A stretch of DNA of 64,000 nucleotides, taken from assembly GCA_963792895.1 (NCBI GenBank), contig CAWBYA010000006.1, positions 186,001-250,000 on the forward strand, given 5' to 3'. Below the pieces are notes generated by a model. That model did not search any database. It was not told the DNA's origin and saw only the letters and a list, made by a program, of their open reading frames with translations. Below, in pieces: positions 27,706 through 35,280 of the stretch. Position numbers and translations under genes: made by a program. Position 1 is the first letter of the stretch, and the number at the start of each line of letters is the position of its first letter. This DNA comes from UBA6912 sp963792895 (GTDB taxonomy: Bacteria; Actinomycetota; Acidimicrobiia; Spongiisociales; UBA5794).

Positions 27706-28239
27706 ATGAGGGGGCAACGCACATTCATCCTTGCCGCGGTCACGCTGGCCGCCGTCCTCGGGCCTGCCTCGGCAGCCCTCGCCCACGGCGACGGAGACAA
27801 TCACCGCATTGCACTCGGCACCGCCGATGGGCTGGAGATCTCCGTGTGGGCCGACGGGGCCGACGGGACGAGCCGTGTGCCCGTTCTCATCGGCATCGAC
27901 GACGGCGCACCCACGTCGGTGACCGTGCACTCCTCGACCGCTGACGGTGCCACGATCGTGAGCGACGCAACGCAGAGCACGGCGCCCGGTTTCTGGAGCG
28001 CCACGATCAGCGCCGACATCAACGTTGCGACACCCGTCGTGGTGATCGTGACCGACGCAACTGGGCGGGAACGGGCGATGGCATTCAGCTACACCCTGCC
28101 GTCCTCATCGCTGCTCAAGAAGGTCATCGTCATGCTCGCCCTCGCACACGGTGCTGCCTGTGCGACATGGCTGTGGGGGAGGCGTCGCCGTGTATTCGGG
28201 CGACCTGCGATAGAGCAGGCCGCAACGGTAGGAGCCTGA
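27706..28239 (+). CDS. Secreted membrane-anchored hypothetical protein
   Basis: About 177 residues with a signal peptide ('FILAAVTLAAVLGPASAALAHG') and one C-terminal helix ('VIVMLALAHGAACATWLWG') followed by a basic tail. Between them is an all-beta extracellular domain of about 90 residues, 'HRIALGTADGLEISVWADGADG…', reminiscent in size and strand order of YtkA/FixH-like modules, though no motif secures this. It starts at an ATG with no clear Shine-Dalgarno; a TTG 36 bp upstream is also open. It precedes the HxxEH membrane protein. Confidence 0.6.
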   Translation: MRGQRTFILAAVTLAAVLGPASAALAHGDGDNHRIALGTADGLEISVWADGADGTSRVPVLIGIDDGAPTSVTVHSSTADGATIVSDATQSTAPGFWSATISADINVATPVVVIVTDATGRERAMAFSYTLPSSSLLKKVIVMLALAHGAACATWLWGRRRRVFGRPAIEQAATVGA

Positions 28240-28278
28240 AAGCACTCGATTGCGAGACGGATCAAAGGGGGACACGCA

Positions 28279-28842
28279 ATGAGCACAATCTCGATCGCTC
28301 GGCCGCTCGCCGGTAGGCAGAGCTTCGTTGAGCGGATCAACACCTCGGGCCACGAGAAGGCCCTGTGGATCTACTTGACCATCGTGGTCGCACACTGGCT
28401 CGAACACATCGTTCAAGCCTTCCAGGTGTGGGTCCTCGACATGCCCAGACCCGAGTCGCTTGGCATCCTCGGGCTCCCCTTCCCTTGGCTGGTGAAGTCC
28501 GAGACGATGCACTTCACCTATGCCGTGCTGATGTTCGTCGGGCTCGTGATGCTGCGCCGAGGATTCGTCGGATCCGCCCGCACATGGTGGACGGTGTCAC
28601 TTGCGATTCAGGGCTGGCACTTGGTCGAGCACAGCGTGCTGCAGGGCCAGGCCATCCTCGGCCTCAACCTCTTCAACTCACCGGTGCCGTCGAGCATCCT
28701 GCAGGTGTGGATCCCGCGGGTCGAGCTCCACCTGCTGTACAACGGGGCGGTGTTCTTGCCGATGGTCGTGGCGATGTGGCTCCACACGCGGCCAACCCAG
28801 GCACACGCCAATCAGCTGCAGTGCAGCTGCGCAAACCCGTGA
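28279..28842 (+). CDS. Four-helix membrane protein with paired HxxEH motifs
   Basis: I do not recognise this 187-residue protein. Four hydrophobic helices are clear. Two carry the same pattern: HWLEH (His39, Glu42, His43) and HLVEH (His114, Glu117, His118). Other histidines face the membrane region (His25, His78, His151). Such repeats suggest a metal or haem site and an internal duplication; this is inference. It starts behind AAAGGGGG. The C-terminus has CSC. It sits between the YtkA-like protein and the TauE-type exporter. Confidence 0.65.
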   Translation: MSTISIARPLAGRQSFVERINTSGHEKALWIYLTIVVAHWLEHIVQAFQVWVLDMPRPESLGILGLPFPWLVKSETMHFTYAVLMFVGLVMLRRGFVGSARTWWTVSLAIQGWHLVEHSVLQGQAILGLNLFNSPVPSSILQVWIPRVELHLLYNGAVFLPMVVAMWLHTRPTQAHANQLQCSCANP

Positions 28843-28929
28843 GCCCCGCAGGCTGAAACGAGACGCATCGACCCGATCGACGGTAGTCCGCACGCCGCCG
28901 TCGCCCTGCCAACCTGGTCGATCGGCCTA

Positions 28930-28959
28930 TTGAGGCGGAGAACCGATGCTCCCTACACT
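28930..28959 (+). promoter_or_regulatory. Sigma70-type promoter of the TauE/SafE gene
   Basis: TTGAGG at 28930-28935 and TACACT at 28954-28959 are 18 bp apart. The start codon is about 65 nt downstream of the expected initiation point, and a CGGGAC/GTCCCG hairpin lies in that leader. Confidence 0.45.
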
Positions 28960-29030
28960 CAACGCCTGAATCACCGACCACTCGGGACACGCCGTCCCGT
29001 GTACGGCGCCTCGACGGTGAGGCGGGGAAT

Positions 29031-30125
29031 GTGGGGGAAACCGTGACCGCAGTCGAGGAGGCCGTCGAGCCGTCCGGGCCCCCGGTGGGCCCAGGCGCCG
29101 GGCACGACGACACGCCGTGGAAAGCGCGGCTCCGCAGGTGGGCCTATCCGTTGGCGCTGCTGGTCGTCTATGTGACGTGGACGCTGTACATGGCCCTCTC
29201 GGGCTCGTGGAATCTCTTCCAGGATCACTGGGCGGTCTCCCTGACCATGTCGCTCGGGTCCTTTGTCGCCGGTGCAACCGCTGAAGGGGGCGCTGCGGTC
29301 GCGTTTCCGGTCTTCACCAAGGTCCTTCACATCGAACCGGCGACCGCTCGCACGTTTGGCCTCATGATCCAATCCGTTGGCATGACGATGGCGGGCCTCG
29401 TGATCCTGGTCAGGCGGGTGCCGATCCTGCCGCGCGTCATCGGCTGGGTGTCGCTCGGCGGAATCGCCGGTCAGTTCGTTGGGACCTTCTGGCTGAGCGT
29501 CGGCACGCCATACTCGAAGATCCTCTTCACCTTCGTCGCCACCGTGTTCGGGCTCGCGATGGCCATCTCACGATGGGCGCTCAAGTGGGAGCCGCTCCAC
29601 GCGCTGCCTTCATGGAGCAACGGCAGCCGCCTGACGTTCGTGCTCATCGGGATCGCAGGGGGAACCTTCGCCGCCAACACCGGCTCGGGCATCGACATGC
29701 TCACGTTCATCGTCCTCACCCTTGCGCTCGGCATCAACGAGAAGGTCAGCACTCCCACCACCGTGATCATCATGGGGATCAACTCGGTCGTCGGCTTCGC
29801 CATTCACGGTCTCATCCAGCAGGACATAGGTATTGCCTTCGACTACTGGCTCGTTGCCGTTCCGATCGTGATTCTCGGCGCTCCATTCGGCGCCTACGTC
29901 GCCTCCCACGCAAGCCGTGACCACATCATCCTGCTGCTGCTGTCGCTGATCACCCTCGAGCTCGTGACGACGTTGATCCTGGTGCCCTTCTCATCGACAG
30001 CGATTCTCGTGACGACCGTGGCCGTTGTCGTCTGCGCAGTCTGGTTCTCTGCGATGCTCAAGTACCGCCACCGGGCGGTGCCGGACGCCCCGCCGGAACT
30101 CATCCACCACCGCGGAGCGCATTGA
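29031..30125 (+). CDS. Sulfite exporter TauE/SafE family protein
   Basis: A 364-residue integral membrane protein of the TauE/SafE family. Eight or so hydrophobic helices and the glycine-rich repeats 'GSFVAGATAEGGAAVAFP' and 'GGTFAANTGSGIDMLTF' mark the two inverted halves of this fold. Family members are thought to export sulfite, sulfoacetate or related organosulfur anions. A cytoplasmic N-terminal extension of about 30 residues is present. It starts at GTG (29031; 29043 also possible) and its 3' end overlaps the convergent ASCH gene by 26 bp. Confidence 0.88.
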   Translation: MGETVTAVEEAVEPSGPPVGPGAGHDDTPWKARLRRWAYPLALLVVYVTWTLYMALSGSWNLFQDHWAVSLTMSLGSFVAGATAEGGAAVAFPVFTKVLHIEPATARTFGLMIQSVGMTMAGLVILVRRVPILPRVIGWVSLGGIAGQFVGTFWLSVGTPYSKILFTFVATVFGLAMAISRWALKWEPLHALPSWSNGSRLTFVLIGIAGGTFAANTGSGIDMLTFIVLTLALGINEKVSTPTTVIIMGINSVVGFAIHGLIQQDIGIAFDYWLVAVPIVILGAPFGAYVASHASRDHIILLLLSLITLELVTTLILVPFSSTAILVTTVAVVVCAVWFSAMLKYRHRAVPDAPPELIHHRGAH

Positions 30126-30690
30126 GGTACGCCTCGCCCCGCGGCGAGAGCCGGTAGCCGATCCGCAAGCTGATGGTCAGACCGAGGTTCTTCAGCTTTC
30201 GCACGTCGCGCTTGAACGGGGCGGTCTCTCGCCCGAACGATGCTGCAAGGTCGGGCGCCCGCACGCCGGGATGCCCCGCAACGGCGTCGAGGACCGCATG
30301 GGTCCACGGCCCCTTGGCGGCGGCCCGGTCCAGCCGCGACAACCTGCGTGCGATGGCTGCCACGTCCTCGGCAGACAGATCGTCCTGCCGTGCGAGCTCG
30401 TCCCGTGGATCGGGCTCCCACACACGATGAAAGGCAACCCGATACAGCGGCAGATCGGGGGCGTCACGCAGCTCGGATATGAGGTCGGCCGCGGAGGCGA
30501 AACCGGCGGAGACGGCGTCCACGTCGGTGACCGACTCCGTCGCGACGACGTGCACGCTCTCGACTTCGATGATGCCGGCGGCCGTGCGATATCTGCCTCC
30601 TGGGACTACCTGACGGCGTCTCCAGCGTCGAAACGTCAGGGTGATCGAACCATCTGCGATGCCCGGCCAGAAGCGCTTCGTGAACAGCAC
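30100..30690 (-). CDS. ASCH-domain-like protein with C-terminal winged helix
   Basis: The 196-residue protein starts at GTG with a TAGCCT box 6 nt upstream. The N-terminal half ('LFTKRFWPGIADGSITLTFRRW…') resembles an ASCH fold, known for RNA binding or amidohydrolase activity. Residues from about 130 on form a winged-helix-like region ('GVRAPDLAASFGRETAPFKRDVRKLKNLGLTISLRIGYRLSPRGEAYL'). The combination suggests a nucleic-acid-binding protein. Its 3' end overlaps that of the TauE-type gene. Confidence 0.7.
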   Translation of the reverse strand: MLFTKRFWPGIADGSITLTFRRWRRRQVVPGGRYRTAAGIIEVESVHVVATESVTDVDAVSAGFASAADLISELRDAPDLPLYRVAFHRVWEPDPRDELARQDDLSAEDVAAIARRLSRLDRAAAKGPWTHAVLDAVAGHPGVRAPDLAASFGRETAPFKRDVRKLKNLGLTISLRIGYRLSPRGEAYLNALRGGG

Positions 30691-30696
30691 ACGGAG

Positions 30697-30702
30697 AGGC
30701 TA
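30697..30702 (-). promoter_or_regulatory. Candidate leaderless -10 box (TAGCCT)
   Basis: On the minus strand TAGCCT ends 6 nt before the GTG at 30690, with no Shine-Dalgarno between. Confidence 0.4.
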
Positions 30703-30823
30703 GGGAAGTGCAGGCGAGATCGAAGCGCAACTGTGCGGGCTGGTTCCCCAATGCTGTAGCCTCTCCGCATCGGGGTGCAGGGCTCCGGAGTGTTGACTCG
30801 TCGCCGAGCACGGCAAGCAGGGT

Positions 30824-33007
30824 ATGCGGACAGCAAACCTCTCATCACTCCTCGAGACACTCGAGGCACTCGAAGGCACCGGTACAGGTGCGTGGGGCTG
30901 GGACGTGGCCACCAACACCATTCGCTGGTCGCGCAACAGCGGAGCGCTCTACGGGCTCGAACCGGGCTACGAGCCGGCCAGCTACGAGGACTTCCTGGCA
31001 CTCGTTCATCCCGCCGACCGGGCAGCGGTCGCAGCCGCCGTCTCGGATGCACTCGAGCGTGCGCAGGACTATGAGATCGACTTTCGCGCCCCGTGGCCGG
31101 ACTCGACCATGCACTGGCTGAGCGCCCGCGGTCACGCCATAACCGGTGATGACAACGCAACGCTACGGATCGTCGGCATCGTCTCCGACATCACCGAGCG
31201 AAAGCGCATGACCGAACAGCACCGCTTCCTCGCCGAGGCGGGCGAGCTGCTCGCAGCCTCACTGGAGGTGGAAGCGACTCTGGCCCACGTTTCCCAGCTG
31301 CTCGTCGCCGAGCTCGCCGACTGGTGCTCGGTGCAGATGGTCGAGAAAGGCAAGCTGCGCACTTCCGTCGTCGCCCACCGCGATCCGGAGATGATGGCGC
31401 TGGTCGACCGCCTTCAGACCGACTACCCACCCAGCCCTGAGCCCGCAGGCGTGGCGCGAGCAGTGCTCGAAACCGGTCAGCCCGTCGTGATCGACGAGAT
31501 CCCCGACGAGCTCCTCGTCGAGGCAGCCGTCGACGACAATCACCTCGAGATCCTCCGCTCGCTCGGCCTGTGCTCGGCCCTTACGGTCCCTATCAGCGTT
31601 CGAGGAACCATCCTCGCCCTCATGACACTCGTTTCGGCGGAGTCAGGGCGGCGCTTCACCCCGGCCGACGTCACGTTTGCGGAGGAGTTCGCTCGCCATG
31701 CCGCCATGGCGCTCGACAACGCACGCCTCCACCAGGAATCGGTGCGAGCCAGGAATCGGGCCGAACGTTCCTCAACCCAGCTCCAGGCCGTCCACAACGT
31801 GGTGATCAAGCTCTCACAAGCTTCGGACGTGGCATCGGTCGCCCGCGCTGCCGTCGACGAGGGCGTCACGGCGCTCGGCGCCGATCGCGGAGCGGTCGTC
31901 CTGCGGTCGGATGATGGCCCGGCGATGGTCGCAAGCGTCGGCTACTCGCCCGAACGGCTGGCCGCTTTCGGGCCCTCGCTGGGTCAGCCCGGGCCGCTGG
32001 CAGAAGCGATGACGCGTGGGACCACCGTGTTCTGCGGCAACCTGCACGAGCTCGTCGAGCGATACCCGAACTTGAGACCCATCATGGAGAACGTGGACGA
32101 GGGCGCCTTCAGCTCGGCCCCGCTGCGGACACCCGACGGGCTCATTGGCGCGATCGGGTTCGTGTACGAGCGCTCGCGGGCATTCACGAAAGAGGACCGA
32201 ACCCTGATCACGTCACTCGCCCAGCACGTTGCGCTCGCCATCGAGCGAAGCATGCTCTTCGAGAGGATCAGGTCGGTCGCCGAGGCGTTGCAGGCGGCGC
32301 TCGCGCCGCCCGCTCTCGCCGGAGAGGGTCGGATCCCAGCGGCTGCGCGCTACCGCGCAGCCGGTGTTGGGGCCATCGGTGGCGACTGGTACGACGTGGT
32401 CGACAGCCCGAGAGGGTCACAGATCTTCGTGATCGGCGACGTCGTGGGACGAGGTCTGGAAGCGGTTGCCACCATGGCGCAACTCAGACACTCGCTGCGC
32501 ATGCTCCTCCTCGAAGGACACAAGCCATCCGACGCCCTGGCGACATTGAGTTCAGTCGCGTCGGTTGATACCTCGGCCTTGTGCTCAACGGTCCTGTGTG
32601 CCGAGGTGGAGGCCGGAAGCGACCAAGTTCGGCTGACATCGGCCGGTCACCTGCCGCCGGTGATCGTCGGCGCCGGAGCAGCTCGACTCGTCGACCTCCC
32701 CGTCGGGCCTCCGCTCGGAGTTCCCGGGGGCGCGCCGGACCACACCGTTGCGATTGCTGATGGCGAATGCATCGTCCTCTACACCGACGGGCTCATCGAG
32801 CGGCGCGATCGCCACATCGACGACTCCCTCGAGCACCTCTGCTCGATGCTCGGGGGAATGGGGCACTGCGTGGACGACATCGCGGACGCGCTCCTTGCCC
32901 GTGCGTTCGATGCTGAAGACGATGCGACGATCCTCGTGATTGGCGGTTCGGCGAGCCGGACGGTGGACGGGGTCGAAGACAGCGCAGCGCAGACGCTCAC
33001 GCCCTGA
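30824..33007 (+). CDS. PAS/GAF-domain PP2C protein phosphatase (SpoIIE/RsbU type)
   Basis: A 727-residue sensor phosphatase. Domain order: PAS (about 15-125, 'WGWDVATNTIRWSRNSGALYGL'), GAF (about 130-290), second GAF (about 320-485), then an SpoIIE-type PP2C domain (about 500-710) with metal-ligand motifs 'GGDWYDV', 'GDVVGRGLEA' and 'LYTDGLIERR'. In the family it dephosphorylates a STAS anti-anti-sigma protein. It ends 11 bp inside the RsbW-like gene on the other strand, and the STAS gene follows, so all three parts of a partner switch lie together. Confidence 0.93.
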   Translation: MRTANLSSLLETLEALEGTGTGAWGWDVATNTIRWSRNSGALYGLEPGYEPASYEDFLALVHPADRAAVAAAVSDALERAQDYEIDFRAPWPDSTMHWLSARGHAITGDDNATLRIVGIVSDITERKRMTEQHRFLAEAGELLAASLEVEATLAHVSQLLVAELADWCSVQMVEKGKLRTSVVAHRDPEMMALVDRLQTDYPPSPEPAGVARAVLETGQPVVIDEIPDELLVEAAVDDNHLEILRSLGLCSALTVPISVRGTILALMTLVSAESGRRFTPADVTFAEEFARHAAMALDNARLHQESVRARNRAERSSTQLQAVHNVVIKLSQASDVASVARAAVDEGVTALGADRGAVVLRSDDGPAMVASVGYSPERLAAFGPSLGQPGPLAEAMTRGTTVFCGNLHELVERYPNLRPIMENVDEGAFSSAPLRTPDGLIGAIGFVYERSRAFTKEDRTLITSLAQHVALAIERSMLFERIRSVAEALQAALAPPALAGEGRIPAAARYRAAGVGAIGGDWYDVVDSPRGSQIFVIGDVVGRGLEAVATMAQLRHSLRMLLLEGHKPSDALATLSSVASVDTSALCSTVLCAEVEAGSDQVRLTSAGHLPPVIVGAGAARLVDLPVGPPLGVPGGAPDHTVAIADGECIVLYTDGLIERRDRHIDDSLEHLCSMLGGMGHCVDDIADALLARAFDAEDDATILVIGGSASRTVDGVEDSAAQTLTP

Positions 33008-33389
33008 TCTCGAACCAGACGCCAACACGGCCGTTCGATTCCATGCCCCACCGGTCGCTCAACTGTGCGACGATCGCCAGGCCACGACCTGGTGCATCGC
33101 CGGGCACTGTGTCGGGGTAGTCGAGCTTCTCGCCGGGCTGCAGCACGTCAACTCGAACGGCTTCACCGTCGCTGGTCACGACCAGGTCGAGCCTGTCGGC
33201 CTCGCGGGCGTGCTGCACCACATTCGTCACGAGCTCGCTCGTAGCAATCAGCGCGTCGGATCGTCGGGGATGTTCACCAATGACCGATGCGACGAACCGC
33301 CTCGCGAGCGTTGGCGCCCAGGCATCAACAGGAAGCTCCAAGCGCTGCACCGACGGGCACCTCTCGTTTCCGCCATCGCCGGTATTCAT
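32997..33389 (-). CDS. RsbW-like anti-sigma factor / ATP-binding protein
   Basis: A 130-residue GHKL ATPase of the RsbW/SpoIIAB type. The N box is 'TSELVTNVVQHA', and the glycine-rich loop 'DAPGRGLAIVAQLSDRWG' follows. Such kinases bind a sigma factor or phosphorylate their STAS partner. The ATG overlaps the STAS stop by 4 bp. The classic cognate sigma factor gene is not in the window, so it may control a distant SigB/F-type factor. Confidence 0.9.
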   Translation of the reverse strand: MNTGDGGNERCPSVQRLELPVDAWAPTLARRFVASVIGEHPRRSDALIATSELVTNVVQHAREADRLDLVVTSDGEAVRVDVLQPGEKLDYPDTVPGDAPGRGLAIVAQLSDRWGMESNGRVGVWFEIRA

Positions 33390-33763
33390 GCCTGATCCGG
33401 AAGGTCGTCGACCGAATCGACAACGTGGAGCGCATCGATCACCCCCGCAACCTCGAGGAGGCGGCGGGCAGGCCCGGCAGCGGCGATGACGGCCAACGAC
33501 CCGCCGGACTGCTGGAGGCGGCGATCTGCGCTGATGAGCGACCGCAGCCCGGTCGAGTCCATGAACGACACAGGCTGAAGGTCGACTGCGAGGTGGGTGC
33601 GTCCCGCTGAGAGCACCTCTTCGAGTGCCGTGTCGAGAAGGGGCGCTGTTGCGATGTCGATCTCTCCGGCGAGAGAGATGAGCGCCCAACCTCGCCGGTC
33701 GTCGCCGTGGGTGATGTTCAGGTCCAATGCAACGCCTCCGATTTCGATCGGGCTTCTCCGCAC
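33386..33763 (-). CDS. STAS-domain anti-sigma factor antagonist
   Basis: A 125-residue STAS protein with the switch serine in FMDSTGLRSL (Ser70). 'LISLAGEIDIATAPLL' and the C-terminal 'VIDALHVVDSVDDL' fit SpoIIAA/RsbV. When unphosphorylated, such proteins capture the RsbW-like kinase and free a sigma factor. It is the first gene of the STAS-RsbW pair, with a GTTT-N16-GGGTAG promoter-like element about 145 bp upstream. The ATG at 33763 gives the normal length. Confidence 0.92.
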   Translation of the reverse strand: MRRSPIEIGGVALDLNITHGDDRRGWALISLAGEIDIATAPLLDTALEEVLSAGRTHLAVDLQPVSFMDSTGLRSLISADRRLQQSGGSLAVIAAAGPARRLLEVAGVIDALHVVDSVDDLPDQA

Positions 33764-33905
33764 CCGCGTGACCCGGCCCGAGCGGCCGTTCGTGAGTCAC
33801 CTGCGAGCCAACCTGCGTGTCGGCAAGTTAGCAAGACGGCAGCCGGGCCGGCCGACCTCTCGATGCATCATCGAACGATCGGGGCCCGCCCCCGCAGGCT
33901 CCTCT

Positions 33906-33931
33906 ACCCGATCGGGCCGGAAACGAAACCT
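33906..33931 (-). promoter_or_regulatory. SigB/SigF-type promoter (GTTT-N16-GGGTAG) upstream of the STAS gene
   Basis: On the minus strand GTTT (33931-33928) and GGGTAG (33911-33906) are 16 bp apart, the spacing known for mycobacterial SigF and Bacillus SigB promoters. It would give a leader of about 135 nt before the STAS ATG. Confidence 0.6.
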
Positions 33932-33979
33932 CGTGTACCTGCCCGATCGTGGCAGCTGCACCGATCCGAGCCGGAGCCG

Positions 33980-34005
33980 GTTTGCCATGCGCACGCCCTG
34001 GGTAG
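33980..34005 (+). promoter_or_regulatory. SigB/SigF-type promoter (GTTT-N16-GGGTAG) of the stress operon
   Basis: GTTT at 33980-33983 and GGGTAG at 34000-34005 are 16 bp apart, identical in both boxes and spacing to the minus-strand copy 49 bp away. The first ATG of the operon is at 34043. Confidence 0.62.
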
Positions 34006-34042
34006 GTCACGCTCCAAGGGAACGAAACAAAGGAGTCTCCAC

Positions 34043-34654
34043 ATGGAATCCGCCACATCACCCGCACCACGCCTCGCCGGCGCCGAGACCAGCATGCGTG
34101 GCATCACAGACCGCTTCGGAGGCGCAGACCTCGTCGCTGCCGTCTTCGGAATGCTCACCGCGCTCGGTGCCCTCGTGCTTCTCGGAGCACTCATCGTGGC
34201 CGGAGCAGGCGGCATCGAGTACCAGCTCAACCTCATCGATGTCGACGGCACCTTGCAGGAACTGCAGGTGATCGGCTCGATCGTGGCCGTCGCCGTGTTG
34301 TTCTCATCGTTCCTCGTTGGGGGGTGGGCAACAGGACGCATGGCGCGCTACGACGGCGCTGCCAATGGACTTGGCGCCGGCCTGCTCTTCGTGCTGCTTG
34401 TCGCTGTGTTTGGGGCGCTCGGCACATGGGCCGGCACGGAGTACAACGCGTTCGCGAACGCAGGGCTCCCGGATTGGTTCTCGCAGTTCGACGCTCGAGA
34501 CGTGAACGCGGAGGCGATCGCCTTCGGCGTCGCGGGCATAGCTGCCGTTCTGTCCGGTGGCTTCATCGGCGGCCGCATCGGACAGGCCTATCACCAGCAG
34601 GCAGACGCCGCCCTCGTCCAGCAAGCGCAGGGCACCACCATTTCGACGGGTTGA
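34043..34654 (+). CDS. Multi-pass membrane protein, first gene of stress-type operon
   Basis: A 203-residue protein with four clear hydrophobic helices ('LVAAVFGMLTALGALVLLGALIV', 'VIGSIVAVAVLFSSFLVGGWATG', 'GLGAGLLFVLLVAVFGALGTW', 'AIAFGVAGIAAVLSGGFIGG'). I do not recognise the family. The helices are glycine-rich, and a short extracellular loop 'GLPDWFSQFDARDVNAE' joins the last pair. It has AAAGGAG before its ATG and a GTTT-N16-GGGTAG promoter 38 bp upstream. The micropeptide and PRC-barrel genes follow in the same direction with similar ribosome sites. Confidence 0.7.
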   Translation: MESATSPAPRLAGAETSMRGITDRFGGADLVAAVFGMLTALGALVLLGALIVAGAGGIEYQLNLIDVDGTLQELQVIGSIVAVAVLFSSFLVGGWATGRMARYDGAANGLGAGLLFVLLVAVFGALGTWAGTEYNAFANAGLPDWFSQFDARDVNAEAIAFGVAGIAAVLSGGFIGGRIGQAYHQQADAALVQQAQGTTISTG

Positions 34655-34700
34655 CGCCAACACACCGGACGCGGTGCCGCATCACGAAAGGAGCACACAG

Positions 34701-34760
34701 ATGTACATCAGCATCGGAACTCTCATCCTGATTCTGTTGATCCTCATCCTCATCTTCTGA
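34701..34760 (+). CDS. Hydrophobic 19-residue micropeptide
   Basis: The peptide MYISIGTLILILLILILIF is encoded behind AAAGGAG, 9 nt from its ATG. It is almost wholly aliphatic after the first seven residues, enough to span a membrane once. The same ribosome-site style (CGAAAGGAG or CGAAAGGA) precedes the next gene. Similar short hydrophobic peptides occur beside stress genes in other bacteria, but the role is unknown. It is too short for most gene finders. Confidence 0.6.
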   Translation: MYISIGTLILILLILILIF

Positions 34761-34816
34761 GCGAAGCCTCGTTGCCGAGCCGAACCTCTGAGAGCAGCAC
34801 GAAAGGACCCAACCCC

Positions 34817-35167
34817 ATGGAAAGACACACACTCAGCGCGTCAACCCTCATCAGCGACGACGTCCGCAACCCCGACGGGAAAGATCTCGGCGAGATCAAG
34901 GACATCATGATCGACATGGAACACGGCAGGGTGGCCTACGCCGTCCTCGAGACCGGCGGTCTCTTTGGCATCGGCAAGAAGCTCTTCGCCGTTCCATGGT
35001 CGGCGCTCTCGCTCGACGCCGAGCATCACGAGTTCGTCCTCGACGTGGACGAGGCGACCATCGAAAACGCACCCGGCTTCGATCAGGATCACTGGCCCGA
35101 CTTCACCGACCGCACGTGGGGTCAGACCGTGTACAGCCACTACGGCCAGGCACCGTACTGGTCTTAG
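34817..35167 (+). CDS. PRC-barrel domain protein
   Basis: A 116-residue single PRC-barrel protein. 'SDDVRNPDGKDLGEIKDIMIDMEHGRVAYAVLETGG' and 'KLFAVPWSALSLDAEHHEFVLDV' are the two halves of the barrel. Free-standing PRC-barrel proteins are frequent in stress regulons and photosynthetic assemblies. It has a Shine-Dalgarno AAAGGA 10 nt before the ATG at 34817; an upstream in-frame start is unlikely. It ends the short operon and is followed by a strong hairpin. Confidence 0.88.
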   Translation: MERHTLSASTLISDDVRNPDGKDLGEIKDIMIDMEHGRVAYAVLETGGLFGIGKKLFAVPWSALSLDAEHHEFVLDVDEATIENAPGFDQDHWPDFTDRTWGQTVYSHYGQAPYWS

Positions 35168-35181
35168 CCCTCGATCGCTCC

Positions 35182-35222
35182 GCAGCGGCCGGCCCTTCCG
35201 CCGTGGAAGGGCCGGCCGCTGC
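35182..35222 (+). terminator. Strong 18-bp stem terminator
   Basis: A perfect 18-bp stem (35182-35199 with 35205-35222) with a 5-nt loop follows the PRC-barrel stop by 14 bp. Its GC content and lack of a U-tract are usual for actinobacterial terminators. Confidence 0.75.
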
Positions 35223-35268
35223 TCGTAGAAGGCCCGATCAACCCATGCCCAACAAGTCGCCGACCACC

Positions 35269-35274
35269 TAACCT
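35269..35274 (+). promoter_or_regulatory. Candidate leaderless -10 box (TAACCT)
   Basis: TAACCT ends 6 nt before the GTG at 35281. No Shine-Dalgarno is present. Confidence 0.42.
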
Positions 35275-35280
35275 GCCGTT

